A stretch of DNA of 64,000 bases from Kitasatospora sp. DSM 101779 (GTDB lineage: Bacteria; Actinomycetota; Actinomycetes; Streptomycetales; Streptomycetaceae): NCBI RefSeq assembly GCF_025655475.1, contig NZ_JAHTIK010000001.1, positions 5,001,370 to 5,065,369 on the forward strand. Reading direction: 5' to 3'. Both the position numbers and the translations under genes were made by a program. Below, piece by piece: positions 8,716 to 18,578 of the stretch (the stretch's first letter is position 1; every line of letters starts with the position of its first letter). The notes beneath the pieces are model-generated. The model was given only the letters and a program-made list of their open reading frames with translations, was not told the origin of the DNA and searched no databases.

Positions 8716-8978
8716 CGGGTCCTCCTCGTGAGGGCGGGAAGGGGGATTGCTCCAGAGACGAAAGGTAGGTGCTGCGGAGAGGCGCGGCGTACCGGGCAGG
8801 AGTCGAATACTGCGAAGAAGGAAGACCGCGGAACGCGGAGAAGCGCACCCGCGCCGTGTCTTCACGGTAGTTGAGGGCTCATCAGTTGGGGAGGGAGCGG
8901 GCAGAATTCACCCGAACGAGCTATCAAGTTGTGACGTTGACGGTTGCTCGACATCTCCCTCCCCTCCTGGGGACGGGC

Positions 8979-9722
8979 TCAGAGCTCCCGGTGCACCTTG
9001 TGGTTGGCCGCCTGCGCACGCGGGCGGACCACCAGCAGGTCGATGTTGACGTGCGGCGGGCGGGTGACCGCCCAGGAGACCGTGTCCGCGACGTCCTCCG
9101 AGGTCAGCGGCTCGGCGACGCCCGCGTACACCGCGGCGGCCTTGTCCTCGTCGCCGCGGAACCGGGTCACCGCGAAGCCCTCGGACTTCACCATGCCGGG
9201 CGCGATCTCGATCACCCGGATCGGCTCGCCGCACAGCTCCAGCCGGAGCGTGGCCGCGATGGTGTGCGCCGCGTGCTTGGCCGCCACGTAGCCGCCGCCG
9301 CCCTCGTAGGCCGCCATCGCGGCGGTGGAGGACATCACCAGCACCGTGCCGTCGCCGGTGGCCCGCAGCGCCGGCAGCAGCGCCTGGGTCACGTTGAGCA
9401 CGCCGATCACGTTGACCTCGTACATCGCCCGCCAGTCGGCCGGGTCGCCGCTCTCGACGCTCTCCGCGCCGATCGCGCCGCCGGCGTTGTTGACCAGGAC
9501 GTCGACCCGGCCGATCTCGGCGGCGAAGGCGTCCACGGCCGCCCGGTCGGTGACGTCCAGGGTGCGGGCGCGGCCGCCGATCTCCTTGGCCAGGGCCTCG
9601 ATCCGGTCGGTGCGGCGGGCGGTCAGCACCACGTCGAAGCCGTCCGCGGCCAGCCGCCGCGCCGTCGCGGCGCCGATGCCGCTGCTGGCGCCGGTGACGA
9701 CGGCCACCTTCTGCTCGGTCAT
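8979..9722 (-). CDS. SDR-family NAD(P)-dependent oxidoreductase
   Basis: Classical short-chain dehydrogenase of 247 residues. It has the TGASSGIG cofactor loop, NNAGG, the catalytic Ser in VMSSTAAM, and YVAAKHA (the YxxxK pair). This family reduces or oxidises small carbonyl/alcohol substrates in the cytoplasm; the YdfG-like (3-hydroxy acid dehydrogenase) branch is closest by eye. ATG at 9722 follows GGGAGGGG. It stands alone between the OHCU decarboxylase and the divergent mutase gene, which gives no hint of substrate. Confidence 0.88.
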   Translation of the reverse strand: MTEQKVAVVTGASSGIGAATARRLAADGFDVVLTARRTDRIEALAKEIGGRARTLDVTDRAAVDAFAAEIGRVDVLVNNAGGAIGAESVESGDPADWRAMYEVNVIGVLNVTQALLPALRATGDGTVLVMSSTAAMAAYEGGGGYVAAKHAAHTIAATLRLELCGEPIRVIEIAPGMVKSEGFAVTRFRGDEDKAAAVYAGVAEPLTSEDVADTVSWAVTRPPHVNIDLLVVRPRAQAANHKVHREL

Positions 9723-9907
9723 TGCCCCTCCCGGGGAGAAGTTCCGGTCTGCGGAACCGATCATCCCAGCCGCCTCCGGACCGCCGCCGGGCGGTGCCCC
9801 CCTGCGCCTCCGCCCGCGGCGAGCCGCCGCCGGTTAGATTGCAGAGTCAGGCCAGAGTCCGTCCGCCCGGGCCGCCGCGTCCGGGCCCCGTGCCACGGAG
9901 GACCGCC

Positions 9908-11497
9908 ATGCCGCCCGAGCCCCGCAGGTCCGAGTCCGGTCTGCCGATCGAGCCGGTGTACGGCCCTGAGAGCCTCGCGGGGCGGGACCTGGAGGCCAGG
10001 GTCGGCAGGCCCGGCGAGTACCCCTTCACCCGGGGCGTCTACCCGACGATGTACACCGGACGGCCGTGGACGATGCGCCAGTACGCGGGCTTCGGCACCG
10101 CGGCCGAGTCCAACGCCCGCTACCGGCGCCTGATCGCCGACGGCACGACGGGCCTGTCCGTCGCGTTCGACCTGCCCACCCAGATGGGCTACGACTCGGA
10201 CGCCCCGCTCGCGGCCGGCGAGGTCGGCAAGGTGGGCGTGGCGGTGGACAGTGTCGAGGACATGGCCGTGCTGTTCGACGGCATCCCGCTGGGCGAGGTC
10301 TCCACCTCGATGACCATCAACGCCCCGGCGGCCGTGCTGCTGCTGCTCTACCAGCTGGTCGGCGAGGCCCAGGGCGTGCCGGCGGCGCGGCTGACCGGCA
10401 CCGTCCAGAACGACGTGCTCAAGGAGTACATCGCCCGCGGCACGTACATCTTCCCGCCGCGGCCCTCGCTGCGGCTGGTCTCCGACCTGTTCCGGTACTG
10501 CCGGACCGAGATCCCGCGGTGGAACACCATCTCGATCTCCGGCTACCACATGGCCGAGGCCGGCGCCGACCCCGCGCAGGAGATCGCCTTCACGCTCGCC
10601 GACGGCATCGAGTACGTGCGCACGGCCGTCGCGGCCGGCATGGCGGTGGACGACTTCGCCCCGCGGCTCTCCTTCTTCTTCGTCGCCCGGACCACCCTGC
10701 TGGAGGAGGTCGCCAAGTTCCGTGCGGCCCGCCGGATCTGGGCCCGGGTCATGCGCGAGGAGTTCGGCGCGAAGGACCCGCGGTCGCAGATGCTGCGCTT
10801 CCACACCCAGACCGCCGGGGTGCAGCTCACCGCCCAGCAGCCCGAGGTCAACCTCGTCCGGGTCGCCGTCCAGGCGCTGGCCGCGGTGCTCGGCGGGACG
10901 CAGTCGCTGCACACCAACAGCTTCGATGAGGCGATCGCGCTGCCCACCGAGAAGGCCGCCCGGCTGGCGCTGCGCACCCAGCAGGTGCTGGCGTACGAGA
11001 CCGACGTCACCGCCACCGTCGACCCCTTCGCCGGCTCCTGGGCCGTCGAGCGGATGACCGACGACCTGGAGGAGGCGGTGCTGGCGCTGATGGCCCGGGT
11101 GGAGGAGCTCGGGGGCGCGGCCGCCGCGATCGAGCAGGGCCACCAGAAGGCGGAGATCGAGCGGACGGCCTACCGCCTCCAGCAGGAGCAGGAGGCCGGC
11201 ACCCGGACCGTGGTCGGCGTGAACCGGTTCCGGCTGGACGCCGAGGAGCCCTACGAGCCGCTCCGGGTGGATCCGGCGATCGAGGAGCAGCAGGCGCGGC
11301 GGCTGGCCCGGCTGCGGGCCGAGCGGGACGGCCCGGCGGTCGCCCGCGGCCTGGACGGTCTGCGGAGGGCCGCGGAGGGCCGGGACAACGTGCTGTACCC
11401 GATGAAGGAGGCGCTGGCCGCCCGGGCGACGGTGGGCGAGGTGTGCGACGCGCTGCGCGCCGTGTGGGGCACCCACACGCCGGTCGAACGCTTCTGA
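9908..11497 (+). CDS. Acyl-CoA mutase large subunit (methylmalonyl/isobutyryl-CoA mutase family)
   Basis: Adenosylcobalamin-dependent carbon-skeleton mutase, substrate-binding TIM-barrel part only. The 529-residue protein carries [47 protein letters not shown] and [14 protein letters not shown]. It ends without the roughly 130-residue B12-binding domain, so a separate small subunit encoded elsewhere is needed. The Tyr in RQYAGF matches methylmalonyl-CoA mutases; isobutyryl-CoA mutases, as I recall, have Phe there. This favours a methylmalonyl-type or related substrate, but sequence alone does not settle it. The ATG follows GGAG. Confidence 0.85.
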   Translation: MPPEPRRSESGLPIEPVYGPESLAGRDLEARVGRPGEYPFTRGVYPTMYTGRPWTMRQYAGFGTAAESNARYRRLIADGTTGLSVAFDLPTQMGYDSDAPLAAGEVGKVGVAVDSVEDMAVLFDGIPLGEVSTSMTINAPAAVLLLLYQLVGEAQGVPAARLTGTVQNDVLKEYIARGTYIFPPRPSLRLVSDLFRYCRTEIPRWNTISISGYHMAEAGADPAQEIAFTLADGIEYVRTAVAAGMAVDDFAPRLSFFFVARTTLLEEVAKFRAARRIWARVMREEFGAKDPRSQMLRFHTQTAGVQLTAQQPEVNLVRVAVQALAAVLGGTQSLHTNSFDEAIALPTEKAARLALRTQQVLAYETDVTATVDPFAGSWAVERMTDDLEEAVLALMARVEELGGAAAAIEQGHQKAEIERTAYRLQQEQEAGTRTVVGVNRFRLDAEEPYEPLRVDPAIEEQQARRLARLRAERDGPAVARGLDGLRRAAEGRDNVLYPMKEALAARATVGEVCDALRAVWGTHTPVERF

Positions 11498-11722
11498 CGC
11501 GCCGTCGGCGCCGGTCGGCCGCGTCCCTGCGGCGCAGTCGGCGGCCGGTCCCCTGCTCGGCGTGTCCCCGCGGCGGCGGGGTCGTTGCACAGGACGATGA
11601 TCACCCGGGAAGGCGGCTGAATCGGAATGTCATACCCATCTGTGCGGCCGGTATGCACCGAAAGGGGCACGACTTCGCGGGAAGCCGGGCCAAATCCCCC
11701 CGCCCGGCCTACTCTTGTTGAG

Positions 11723-12976
11723 GTGAACGATCCTCAGCCCGCCGATCGGGCCGCCCTCGCCACCGCCGTCCGCGCCGGACGGGACCTGCGTGCCCGGGTA
11801 CGGGCGCACGAGGCCGAGCTGATCGCCTTCCGCCGCGATCTCCACCGGCACCCGGAGCTGGGCCGGCAGGAGTTCCGCACCACCCGCCTGCTGCGCGAGC
11901 GGCTCGTCGCGGCCGGCCTGGAGCCGCGGCTGCTGCCGGGCGGCACGGGGATGACGGTGGACATCGTGCCGCCGGGCACGACCGAGGGCACTCCGCTGCT
12001 GGCCTTCCGGGCGGACATCGACGCGCTGCCGATCGACGACGCCAAGACCGACGTGCCGTACCGCTCGACCCTGCCGGGCCGGGCGCACGCCTGCGGGCAC
12101 GACGTGCACACCGCGGTGGTGCTGGGCACCGCCCTGGTGCTGGCCGAGGCGGCCCGCACCGGTGGGCTGCGGCAGCCGGTGCGGCTGGTCTTCCAGCCCG
12201 CCGAGGAGGTCATGCCGGGCGGCGCGCTGGACGTGATCAAGGCCGGCGGGATGGACGGCGTCGGCCGGATCTTCGCGGTGCACTGCGACCCCAAGGTGGA
12301 GGTCGGCCGGATCGGGCTGAAGGTCGGGGCGATCACCTCGGCCTGCGACCGGCTGCTGCTGTCGCTGGACGGTCCCGGCGGCCACACCGCCCGGCCGCAC
12401 CTGACCACCGACCTGGTGACCGCGGTGGCGCGGATGGCGGCGGACCTGCCCGCCGCCCTGGGCCGCCGGATGGACCCGCGCTGGGGCGTCAGCCTGGTCT
12501 TCGGCCGGATCGCGGCCGGGTCCGCGCCCAACGCGATCCCGCAGCACGCGGAGCTGGAGGGCACCGTCCGCTGCCTGGAGCTCGCGGGCTGGCGGGAGGC
12601 CCCGGAGATCCTCGACGAGCTGATCGCCCGGATCGCCGAGACCCACCGGGCGAAGTGGACGCTCGACTACCACCGCGGGGTGCCGCCGGTGGTCAACGAG
12701 CACACCTCGATCGCGCAGCTGGAGCGGGCGATGACCGACTGCTTCGGCGACGGGGGCGCCCCGGTGGTGGAGGACACCGAGCAGAGCCTCGGCGGCGAGG
12801 ACTTCTCCTGGTACCTGGAGCACGCGCCGGGCGCGCTGGCCCGCCTCGGCGTGCGGGCCCCGCACGAGAAGGGCGTCCGTGACCTGCACCAGGGCCGCTT
12901 CGACGTGGACGAGCGGTCGATCGGCATCGGCGTGGAGCTGTTCTGCGCACTCGCCCTGGAGCACGGGACGGTCTGA
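11723..12976 (+). CDS. M20-family amidohydrolase (IAA-amino-acid hydrolase-like)
   Basis: Metal-dependent amidohydrolase of 417 residues, probably cytoplasmic. Family motifs are DLHRHPELGRQEF, ACGHDVHTAVVLG with metal ligands, FQPAEEVMPGG containing the catalytic Glu, and SLGGEDFSWYLE near the end. Relatives remove acyl groups from amino acids (hippurate, N-acetyl or IAA conjugates). The GTG at 11723 lacks a good Shine-Dalgarno, but a TACTCT box at 11711-11716 lies 6 bases before it, suggesting a leaderless transcript. It is monocistronic. Confidence 0.82.
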   Translation: MNDPQPADRAALATAVRAGRDLRARVRAHEAELIAFRRDLHRHPELGRQEFRTTRLLRERLVAAGLEPRLLPGGTGMTVDIVPPGTTEGTPLLAFRADIDALPIDDAKTDVPYRSTLPGRAHACGHDVHTAVVLGTALVLAEAARTGGLRQPVRLVFQPAEEVMPGGALDVIKAGGMDGVGRIFAVHCDPKVEVGRIGLKVGAITSACDRLLLSLDGPGGHTARPHLTTDLVTAVARMAADLPAALGRRMDPRWGVSLVFGRIAAGSAPNAIPQHAELEGTVRCLELAGWREAPEILDELIARIAETHRAKWTLDYHRGVPPVVNEHTSIAQLERAMTDCFGDGGAPVVEDTEQSLGGEDFSWYLEHAPGALARLGVRAPHEKGVRDLHQGRFDVDERSIGIGVELFCALALEHGTV

Positions 12977-13181
12977 ACGCGTACGACCCGGGCCGCGTCG
13001 GACAGGTGTCCGGCGCGGCTCCCTCCTGTCGTGGACGCATCGGCGTACTGTGGTGGTCGAATATCACTCGGTAGTGACATCGCGTTGAACAAAGGTGGCG
13101 GTCTGTCCGGATTCGTCCTGGCAGATGACCACATTTTGATAACAACCCGAATGCCTCCGCAGGCCGTAATACAACTGTGTT

Positions 13182-13193
13182 CTACGCGCGTTA
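13182..13193. promoter_or_regulatory. Putative nucleoside-regulon operator (BMP operon copy)
   Basis: CTACGCGCGTTA, matching CTACGCGCGTAG at 10 of 12 positions, 50 bases upstream of the transporter lipoprotein start. The left half-site is intact and the right one degraded. A TACGGT-like -10 box at 13192-13197 abuts it. Further upstream, TCACTCGGTAGTGA (about 13067-13080) is a second, unrelated palindrome in the same long leader. Confidence 0.6.
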
Positions 13194-13242
13194 CGGTGGC
13201 GCTCGACCACGCCAAACGGGTGTGTGAGAAGGAGATACTCCC

Positions 13243-14307
13243 TTGCGCCGTTCACTGAAGCTCGCCGCGGTAGTGCTCTCGGGTTCCCTGGGCATCGCCT
13301 CGCTCGCCGCTTGCGGCGCAAAGAGCACCGACAACAACACCTCGTCCGGTTCCTCCTCCGGCGCCTCCAGCGTCAAGGTCGGCATGGCCTACGACATCGG
13401 CGGCCGCGGCGACCAGTCGTTCAACGACTCCGCCGCCCGTGGTCTCGACCAGGCCAAGGACCAGCTCGGCGTCCAGGTCACCGAGGCCGAGGCCAAGACC
13501 GGTGAGGCCGAGGCCGACAAGGAGGCCCGCCTCAAGTCGCTGGTCAGCGCCGGCTACAACCCGGTCATCGCCGTCGGCTTCGTGTACCAGGCCGCCGTCG
13601 AGAAGGTCGCCAAGGAGAACCCGAACGTCAAGTTCGCGATCATCGACTCGGCCTCCGACACCCAGCCGAGCAACGTCACCTCGCTGACCTTCTCGGAGCA
13701 GGAGGGCTCGTACCTCGCCGGCGTCGCCGCCGCCTCCAAGAGCAAGGCCAAGCACATCGGCTTCATCGGCGGCGTGCAGTCCGAGCTGATCAAGAAGTTC
13801 GAGGCCGGTTACAAGGCGGGCGCCAAGTCCGTCGACCCGAACATCGTGATCGAGACCACCTACCTCACCACCCCGCCGGACTTCAGCGGCTTCAACGACC
13901 CCGGCAAGGGCAAGGAAGCGGCTCAGGGCCAGCTGGACAAGGGCGCGGACGTCATCTACTCCGCCGCCGGCTCCTCCGGCAACGGCTCGATCGAGGCCGT
14001 CGCGTCCAAGGGCAAGTGGGCCATCGGCGTCGACTCCGACCAGGCCAACCAGCCGGCGCTGTCGAAGTACAAGGCCAACATCCTGACCTCCATGGTCAAG
14101 AACGTGAACGTGGCCGTCTTCGACTACATCAAGGCGTACAAGGACGGCAACCCGCTGACCGGCGTCAAGAACTTCGACCTGAAGGCCGAGGGTGTCTCGC
14201 TGGCCCAGACCGGCGGCTTCCTGAAGGACATCCAGCCGAAGCTCGACGCCGCCACCCAGGCGATCACCTCCGGCGCCACCAAGATCCCCACCACCCCGGA
14301 GAACTGA
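13243..14307 (+). CDS. BMP-family nucleoside-binding lipoprotein of ABC transporter
   Basis: Substrate-binding lipoprotein of a nucleoside ABC importer (BmpA/PnrA family). The TTG at 13243 follows GAAGGAG with an 8-base spacer. The 354-residue product starts with a lipoprotein signal ending SLAAC (Cys24), then a Ser-rich tether and the two-domain binding fold: KVGMAYDIGGRGDQSFND, FAIIDS, FSEQEGSYLAGVAA, and a C-terminal segment ending KIPTTPEN. The next three genes are the ATPase and two permeases, then cdd and deoA, which strongly supports nucleosides as cargo. A hairpin after the stop probably keeps downstream expression lower than that of this binding protein. Confidence 0.93.
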   Translation: MRRSLKLAAVVLSGSLGIASLAACGAKSTDNNTSSGSSSGASSVKVGMAYDIGGRGDQSFNDSAARGLDQAKDQLGVQVTEAEAKTGEAEADKEARLKSLVSAGYNPVIAVGFVYQAAVEKVAKENPNVKFAIIDSASDTQPSNVTSLTFSEQEGSYLAGVAAASKSKAKHIGFIGGVQSELIKKFEAGYKAGAKSVDPNIVIETTYLTTPPDFSGFNDPGKGKEAAQGQLDKGADVIYSAAGSSGNGSIEAVASKGKWAIGVDSDQANQPALSKYKANILTSMVKNVNVAVFDYIKAYKDGNPLTGVKNFDLKAEGVSLAQTGGFLKDIQPKLDAATQAITSGATKIPTTPEN

Positions 14308-14370
14308 TCCGACGCTCCTGACCACCGCCACCTGCCGGCGGTGCCACCGGGGCCGACGACCATCACCGGA

Positions 14371-14410
14371 GGGCCCGGCGGGGCGCGCAGGACGCGTCCC
14401 CGCCGGGCCC
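14371..14410 (+). terminator. Intercistronic attenuator hairpin after the binding-protein gene
   Basis: Perfect 13-bp stem (14371-14383 against 14398-14410) with a 14-base loop, 64 bases after the BMP gene stop and 75 bases before the ATPase. It has no U tract. Its place is typical for differential expression of a binding protein over its transporter. Confidence 0.7.
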
Positions 14411-14484
14411 CGCCCGTTCCACCCACAGACAGAACACCAGGCACTCCGGCGCAACGGTGCGCACGACGACTTCAGGAGATCGCC

Positions 14485-16158
14485 ATCACCGCTTCCGATC
14501 CCGCTCTCGACCAGGGCGGCACCCCCAGCGCGGGGACGGCGACACCGGCCGTCGAACTGCGCGGCATCACCAAGCGCTTCCCCGGCGTCGTGGCCAACCA
14601 CGACATCGACATCACCGTGCGACGCGGCACCGTGCACGCCCTGATGGGCGAGAACGGCGCAGGCAAGTCCACCCTGATGAAGATCCTCTACGGCATGCAG
14701 AAGCCGGACGAGGGGACCATCGCCATCAACGGCAAGCAGGTCCAGCTCAACACCCCGGCCGACGCCATCGACCTCGGCATCGGCATGGTCCACCAGCACT
14801 TCATGCTCGCGGACAACCTGACCGTGTGGGAGAACATCGTCCTCGGCGGCGAGAAGCTCCACGGCATGGGGAGCAAGGCCAAGGCGAAGATCCAGGAGAT
14901 CTCCGACCAGTACGGCCTGGGCGTGCGCCCGGACGCCCTGGTCGAGGACCTGGGCGTCGCCGACCGGCAGCGCGTGGAGATCCTCAAGGTCCTCTACCGC
15001 GGCGCGAACATCCTGATCCTCGACGAGCCGACCGCCGTCCTCGTCCCGCAGGAGGTGGACGCGCTCTTCGACAACCTCCGCGAGCTCAAGGCGGAGGGCG
15101 TCACCGTCATCTTCATCTCCCACAAGCTGCACGAGGTGCTCGCCGTCGCCGACGCGATCAGCGTCATCCGCCGCGGCACCACCGTGGGCGACGCCGACCC
15201 CAAGACCGTCACCGCCCGGCAGCTCGCCGAGATGATGGTCGGCGCCGAGCTCCCCTCGCCGGCGAGCCGCGAGTCGACCGTCATGCCGGACGAGACGCTC
15301 CGCGTCGACGGCCTGCGGATCGCCAAGACCGACGCCGAGGGCATCGAGCGCGTCGTCCTCGACGACATCTCGCTGCGCATCCGCCGCGGCGAGGTGCTGG
15401 GCATCGCCGGCGTCGAGGGCAACGGCCAGGCCGAGCTCGTCGAGGCCATCATGGGCATGCTGCCGCTCGACGCGGGCACCGTGACCCTGGACGGCAAGGA
15501 CGTCACCAACGAGCTCACCCGGGCCCGCCGCGAGGCCGGCATCGGCTACATCCCCGAGGACCGTCACCGCCACGGCCTGCTGCTGGAAGCCCCGCTCTGG
15601 GAGAACCGCATCCTGGGCCACGTGTCCGAGTCGCCCAACTCCCGGGGCATCCTGCTCGACCCGGCGGGTGCCCGGAAGGACACCCAGCGGATCGTCGAGG
15701 AGTACGACGTCCGCACCCCGGGCATCGAGGTCACCGCGGCCTCCCTCTCCGGCGGCAACCAGCAGAAGCTGATCATCGGCCGCGAGATGAGCCACGACCC
15801 GAAGCTGCTGGTCGCGGCCCACCCGACCCGCGGCGTGGACGTCGGCGCGCAGGCCCAGATCTGGGAGCAGATCCGCAAGGCCCAGCGCGAAGGCCTCGCC
15901 GTGCTGCTGATCTCCGCCGACCTCGACGAGCTGATCGGCCTCTCCGACACGATCCGGGTGATCTACCGCGGTCGCCTGGTCGCCGATGCCGACCCGGCCA
16001 CCGTCACCGCCGAGGACCTCGGCACCGCGATGACCGGCGCCGCCCGCGGCCACATCGAGTCCGAGCCCGACGCCGTCGCCGAGCAGAAGGCGACCGCCGC
16101 CGAGGGCACCGAGGCCGCGTCCGACCGTTCCGCCGACGACACGCAGGCGGGGGAGTAA
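14485..16158 (+). CDS. Nucleoside ABC transporter ATP-binding protein (double NBD)
   Basis: Energy-coupling ATPase of the nucleoside importer, with two fused ABC domains as in RbsA/NupA types. Domain 1 (about residues 25-260) has Walker A GENGAGKST and LILDEPTAVL. Domain 2 (about 275-510) has a degenerate Walker A (GVEGNGQAE) and the signature LSGGNQQK, and AHPTRG replaces the usual Walker B end, so one catalytic site is probably impaired, as usual in this family. The likely start is ATC at 14485: AGGAG (14474-14478) sits 6 bases upstream and the homologous reading begins there, yet no ATG, GTG or TTG is available. From that codon the product has 557 residues. Upstream in-frame GTG 14341 would translate through the attenuator hairpin. 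Confidence 0.9.
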   Translation: MTASDPALDQGGTPSAGTATPAVELRGITKRFPGVVANHDIDITVRRGTVHALMGENGAGKSTLMKILYGMQKPDEGTIAINGKQVQLNTPADAIDLGIGMVHQHFMLADNLTVWENIVLGGEKLHGMGSKAKAKIQEISDQYGLGVRPDALVEDLGVADRQRVEILKVLYRGANILILDEPTAVLVPQEVDALFDNLRELKAEGVTVIFISHKLHEVLAVADAISVIRRGTTVGDADPKTVTARQLAEMMVGAELPSPASRESTVMPDETLRVDGLRIAKTDAEGIERVVLDDISLRIRRGEVLGIAGVEGNGQAELVEAIMGMLPLDAGTVTLDGKDVTNELTRARREAGIGYIPEDRHRHGLLLEAPLWENRILGHVSESPNSRGILLDPAGARKDTQRIVEEYDVRTPGIEVTAASLSGGNQQKLIIGREMSHDPKLLVAAHPTRGVDVGAQAQIWEQIRKAQREGLAVLLISADLDELIGLSDTIRVIYRGRLVADADPATVTAEDLGTAMTGAARGHIESEPDAVAEQKATAAEGTEAASDRSADDTQAGE

Positions 16159-16161
16159 TCC

Positions 16162-17316
16162 ATGACCAGTCCCAACCCGCCCGCCAAGCGCTCGTTCGCC
16201 TCGCGGTTCGACGGCGAGAAGATCCTCCTCGCCCTGGCCGCCCCTGTGCTGGCCGTCCTGCTCTCGGTGGCGATCTGCTCCGTCCTGCTCGCCGTCTCCG
16301 GCAAGGACCCGTTCGACGCCTTCGACGTGATGATCCGGTACGGCACCGCGTCCGACGGCCAGGTGCTGACCCTCAACCGGGCCACCGTCTACTACATCGC
16401 CGGTTGCGCCGCGGCGTTCGGCTTCCGGATGAACCTGTTCAACATCGGCGTCGAGGGCCAGTACCGCCTCGGCGTGCTGTTCGCCGCCTACATCGGCAGC
16501 CAGGTCGACCTGCCGTCGTTCATCCAGATCCCGCTGCTGCTCGTCACCGCCATGCTGGTCGGTGGCCTGTGGGCCAGCATCGCCGGCGTGCTCAAGGTCT
16601 ACCGCGGCGTCAGCGAGGTCATCTCGACCATCATGCTGAACGCGATCGCCACCGCCGTCGTCGGCCTGCTGCTCATCCCCGGCCGCTTCGCGCCGGCGAA
16701 GAGCGCCAACGCCAACGCGATCCAGACCGCCCCGGTCTCCGAGTCGAGCCACTTCTTCTCGATCGAGACCGCCGGCGGCACCCTGTGGGGATTCATCTTC
16801 GTCGCGATCCTGATCGGTGTGCTGTTCCAGTTCACGCTGACCCGCACCCGCTTCGGCTTCGACCTGCGCGCCACCGGCCGCTCGGAGACCGCCGCCAAGG
16901 CGTCCGGTGTCAACGTCAAGCGCATGGTGCTGACCAGCATGGCGGTCTCCGGCGCCATCGCCGGTCTCATCGGCATCCCGGAGCTGCTGCAGAGCTCGTT
17001 CTACTTCGGCCAGAGCATCCAGCTGAACCTCGGCTTCATCGGCATCTCGGTGGCGCTGCTCGGACGCAACAGCCCGATCGGCATCGCCTTCTCGGCCCTG
17101 CTCTTCGCCTTCCTCGACGTCTCGGGTACGCAGCTCCCGCTGCACGGTGACTACCCGCAGGAGATCGTCCTCGTCATGCAGGGCACCATCGTCATCTGCG
17201 TCGTCGTCGCCTACGAGCTGGTGCGCCGCTACGGCCTCAAGCGCCAGCAGCAGAAGGTGGGCGCCGAGCTCGCCGCCCAGGCCGCCGCGGCCGCCAACAA
17301 GGAGGTTGCCGCGTGA
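16162..17316 (+). CDS. Nucleoside ABC transporter permease (first)
   Basis: Membrane component of the importer, 384 residues with about nine helices and the BPD_transp_2 pattern (FNIGVEGQYRLGVLFAAYIG, GVSEVISTIMLNAIA, RATGRSETAAKASGVNV). The glycine-rich GVEGQ loop is shared by ribose/nucleoside permeases. The start lies 3 bases after the ATPase stop and its own stop overlaps the next gene by GTGA, so the four transporter genes are one translationally linked unit. Confidence 0.93.
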   Translation: MTSPNPPAKRSFASRFDGEKILLALAAPVLAVLLSVAICSVLLAVSGKDPFDAFDVMIRYGTASDGQVLTLNRATVYYIAGCAAAFGFRMNLFNIGVEGQYRLGVLFAAYIGSQVDLPSFIQIPLLLVTAMLVGGLWASIAGVLKVYRGVSEVISTIMLNAIATAVVGLLLIPGRFAPAKSANANAIQTAPVSESSHFFSIETAGGTLWGFIFVAILIGVLFQFTLTRTRFGFDLRATGRSETAAKASGVNVKRMVLTSMAVSGAIAGLIGIPELLQSSFYFGQSIQLNLGFIGISVALLGRNSPIGIAFSALLFAFLDVSGTQLPLHGDYPQEIVLVMQGTIVICVVVAYELVRRYGLKRQQQKVGAELAAQAAAAANKEVAA

Positions 17317-18578
17317 GCACCGCCACCACCGCCCGGCCGAAGACGCCGGGAGCCCCGACCAAGAAGCCGAAGATCACCTGGCCGGTCGTCCTCCTGCTGA
17401 TCGCGGGCGCGCTCGTCCTGGTCTCCGCGGTCGGCGCGGCCACCGACAACCACGGCCTGACCGCCTCCGGCCAGATCAACGCCGCCCTCGGCGCCGCCGT
17501 CCCGATCGCGATGGCCGGTCTCGGCGGTCTGTGGTCGGAGCGGGCCGGCGTGGTCAACATCGGCCTCGAAGGCATGATGGTCGCCGGCACCTTCTGCGGC
17601 GCCTGGGTCGGCTTCCTGGTCAACCCCTGGGTCGGCCTGCTCGCCGGTATGGCCGGCGGCGCCCTCGGCGGCCTGCTGCACGCGCTGGTCACCGTCACCT
17701 TCGGCGTCGACCACATCGTCTCCGGCGTCGGCATCAACCTGCTGATCCCGGGCATCTGCGCCTACGTGAACCGGATCTACTACCGGGACTACGTGGCGAA
17801 CGGCGCCGGCGCCAACCAGTCGCCGCCCGCCGACTCGCTGCCCACCATCACCATCCCCGGGCTGTCGGACTGGCTGCAGGACATCGAGAAGCACCACTGG
17901 TTCCTGGTCTCCGACGTGGCCGGCATCGTCGGCGGCGTGGTCACCGACCTGTCGGTGGTCATCGTGATCGCCGCGGCGCTGATCGTCGCCAGCTACTTCC
18001 TGCTCTGGCGCACCGTCTTCGGTCTGCGGCTGCGCTCCTGCGGCGAGAACCCGACCGCCGCCGAGACGCTGGGCGTCAACGTCTACAAGTACAAGTACTT
18101 CGCGGTCGTCGCCTCGGGCGCGTTCGCCGGTCTCGCCGGCGCGTACCTCTCGCTGGTCGCGGCGCACTTCTACAAGGACGGCCAGACCCAGGGCCGGGGC
18201 TTCATCGGCCTCGCCGCGATGATCTTCGGCAACTGGATGCCGGGCGGTCTCGCCGTCGGCTCGGGCCTGTTCGGCTTCACCGACAGCCTCCAGCTGCGCG
18301 ACGCGGACAACGTCCACGTCCTGCTGCTGGTCATCGCGCTCGCCATGGGCCTGCTCGCGATGTGGCACGGCTACCGCCGCAAGTACACCACCGCGGTCAT
18401 CAGCCTGGTGGTCGCCGGCGGCCTCGGCCTCTGGTACGCGCTGACCGACTCGGTGGAGCGCCCGCTGATCGTCGCCACGCCGTACGTGATCACGCTCGTC
18501 GTGCTCGCGCTCGCCTCGCAGCGCCTGCGTCCGCCGAAGGCCGACGGCCAGATCTACCGCAAGGGCGAAGGCAAGTGA
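17313..18578 (+). CDS. Nucleoside ABC transporter permease (second)
   Basis: Partner permease of 421 residues, the NupC/NupQ-like half of the channel. It shows AAVPIAMAGLGGLWSERAGVVNIGLEGMM, the family hallmark (here split: AVPIAMAGLGGLWSERAG then VNIGLEGMM), then GVDHIVSGVGINLL and RSCGENPTAAETLGVNV. The GTG start overlaps the previous stop by four bases, and its stop overlaps the cdd start by four bases, tying uptake directly to cytidine deamination. Confidence 0.93.
   Translation: MSTATTARPKTPGAPTKKPKITWPVVLLLIAGALVLVSAVGAATDNHGLTASGQINAALGAAVPIAMAGLGGLWSERAGVVNIGLEGMMVAGTFCGAWVGFLVNPWVGLLAGMAGGALGGLLHALVTVTFGVDHIVSGVGINLLIPGICAYVNRIYYRDYVANGAGANQSPPADSLPTITIPGLSDWLQDIEKHHWFLVSDVAGIVGGVVTDLSVVIVIAAALIVASYFLLWRTVFGLRLRSCGENPTAAETLGVNVYKYKYFAVVASGAFAGLAGAYLSLVAAHFYKDGQTQGRGFIGLAAMIFGNWMPGGLAVGSGLFGFTDSLQLRDADNVHVLLLVIALAMGLLAMWHGYRRKYTTAVISLVVAGGLGLWYALTDSVERPLIVATPYVITLVVLALASQRLRPPKADGQIYRKGEGK

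Noticed and set aside
13252-17145. Very long open frames antisense to the nucleoside transporter genes (also antisense to sdhA-sdhC and over deoC-ALDH)
   Set aside because: High G+C third positions remove stop codons in other frames. These products are Gly/Arg/Val-rich without motifs, while the sense genes have full family signatures.
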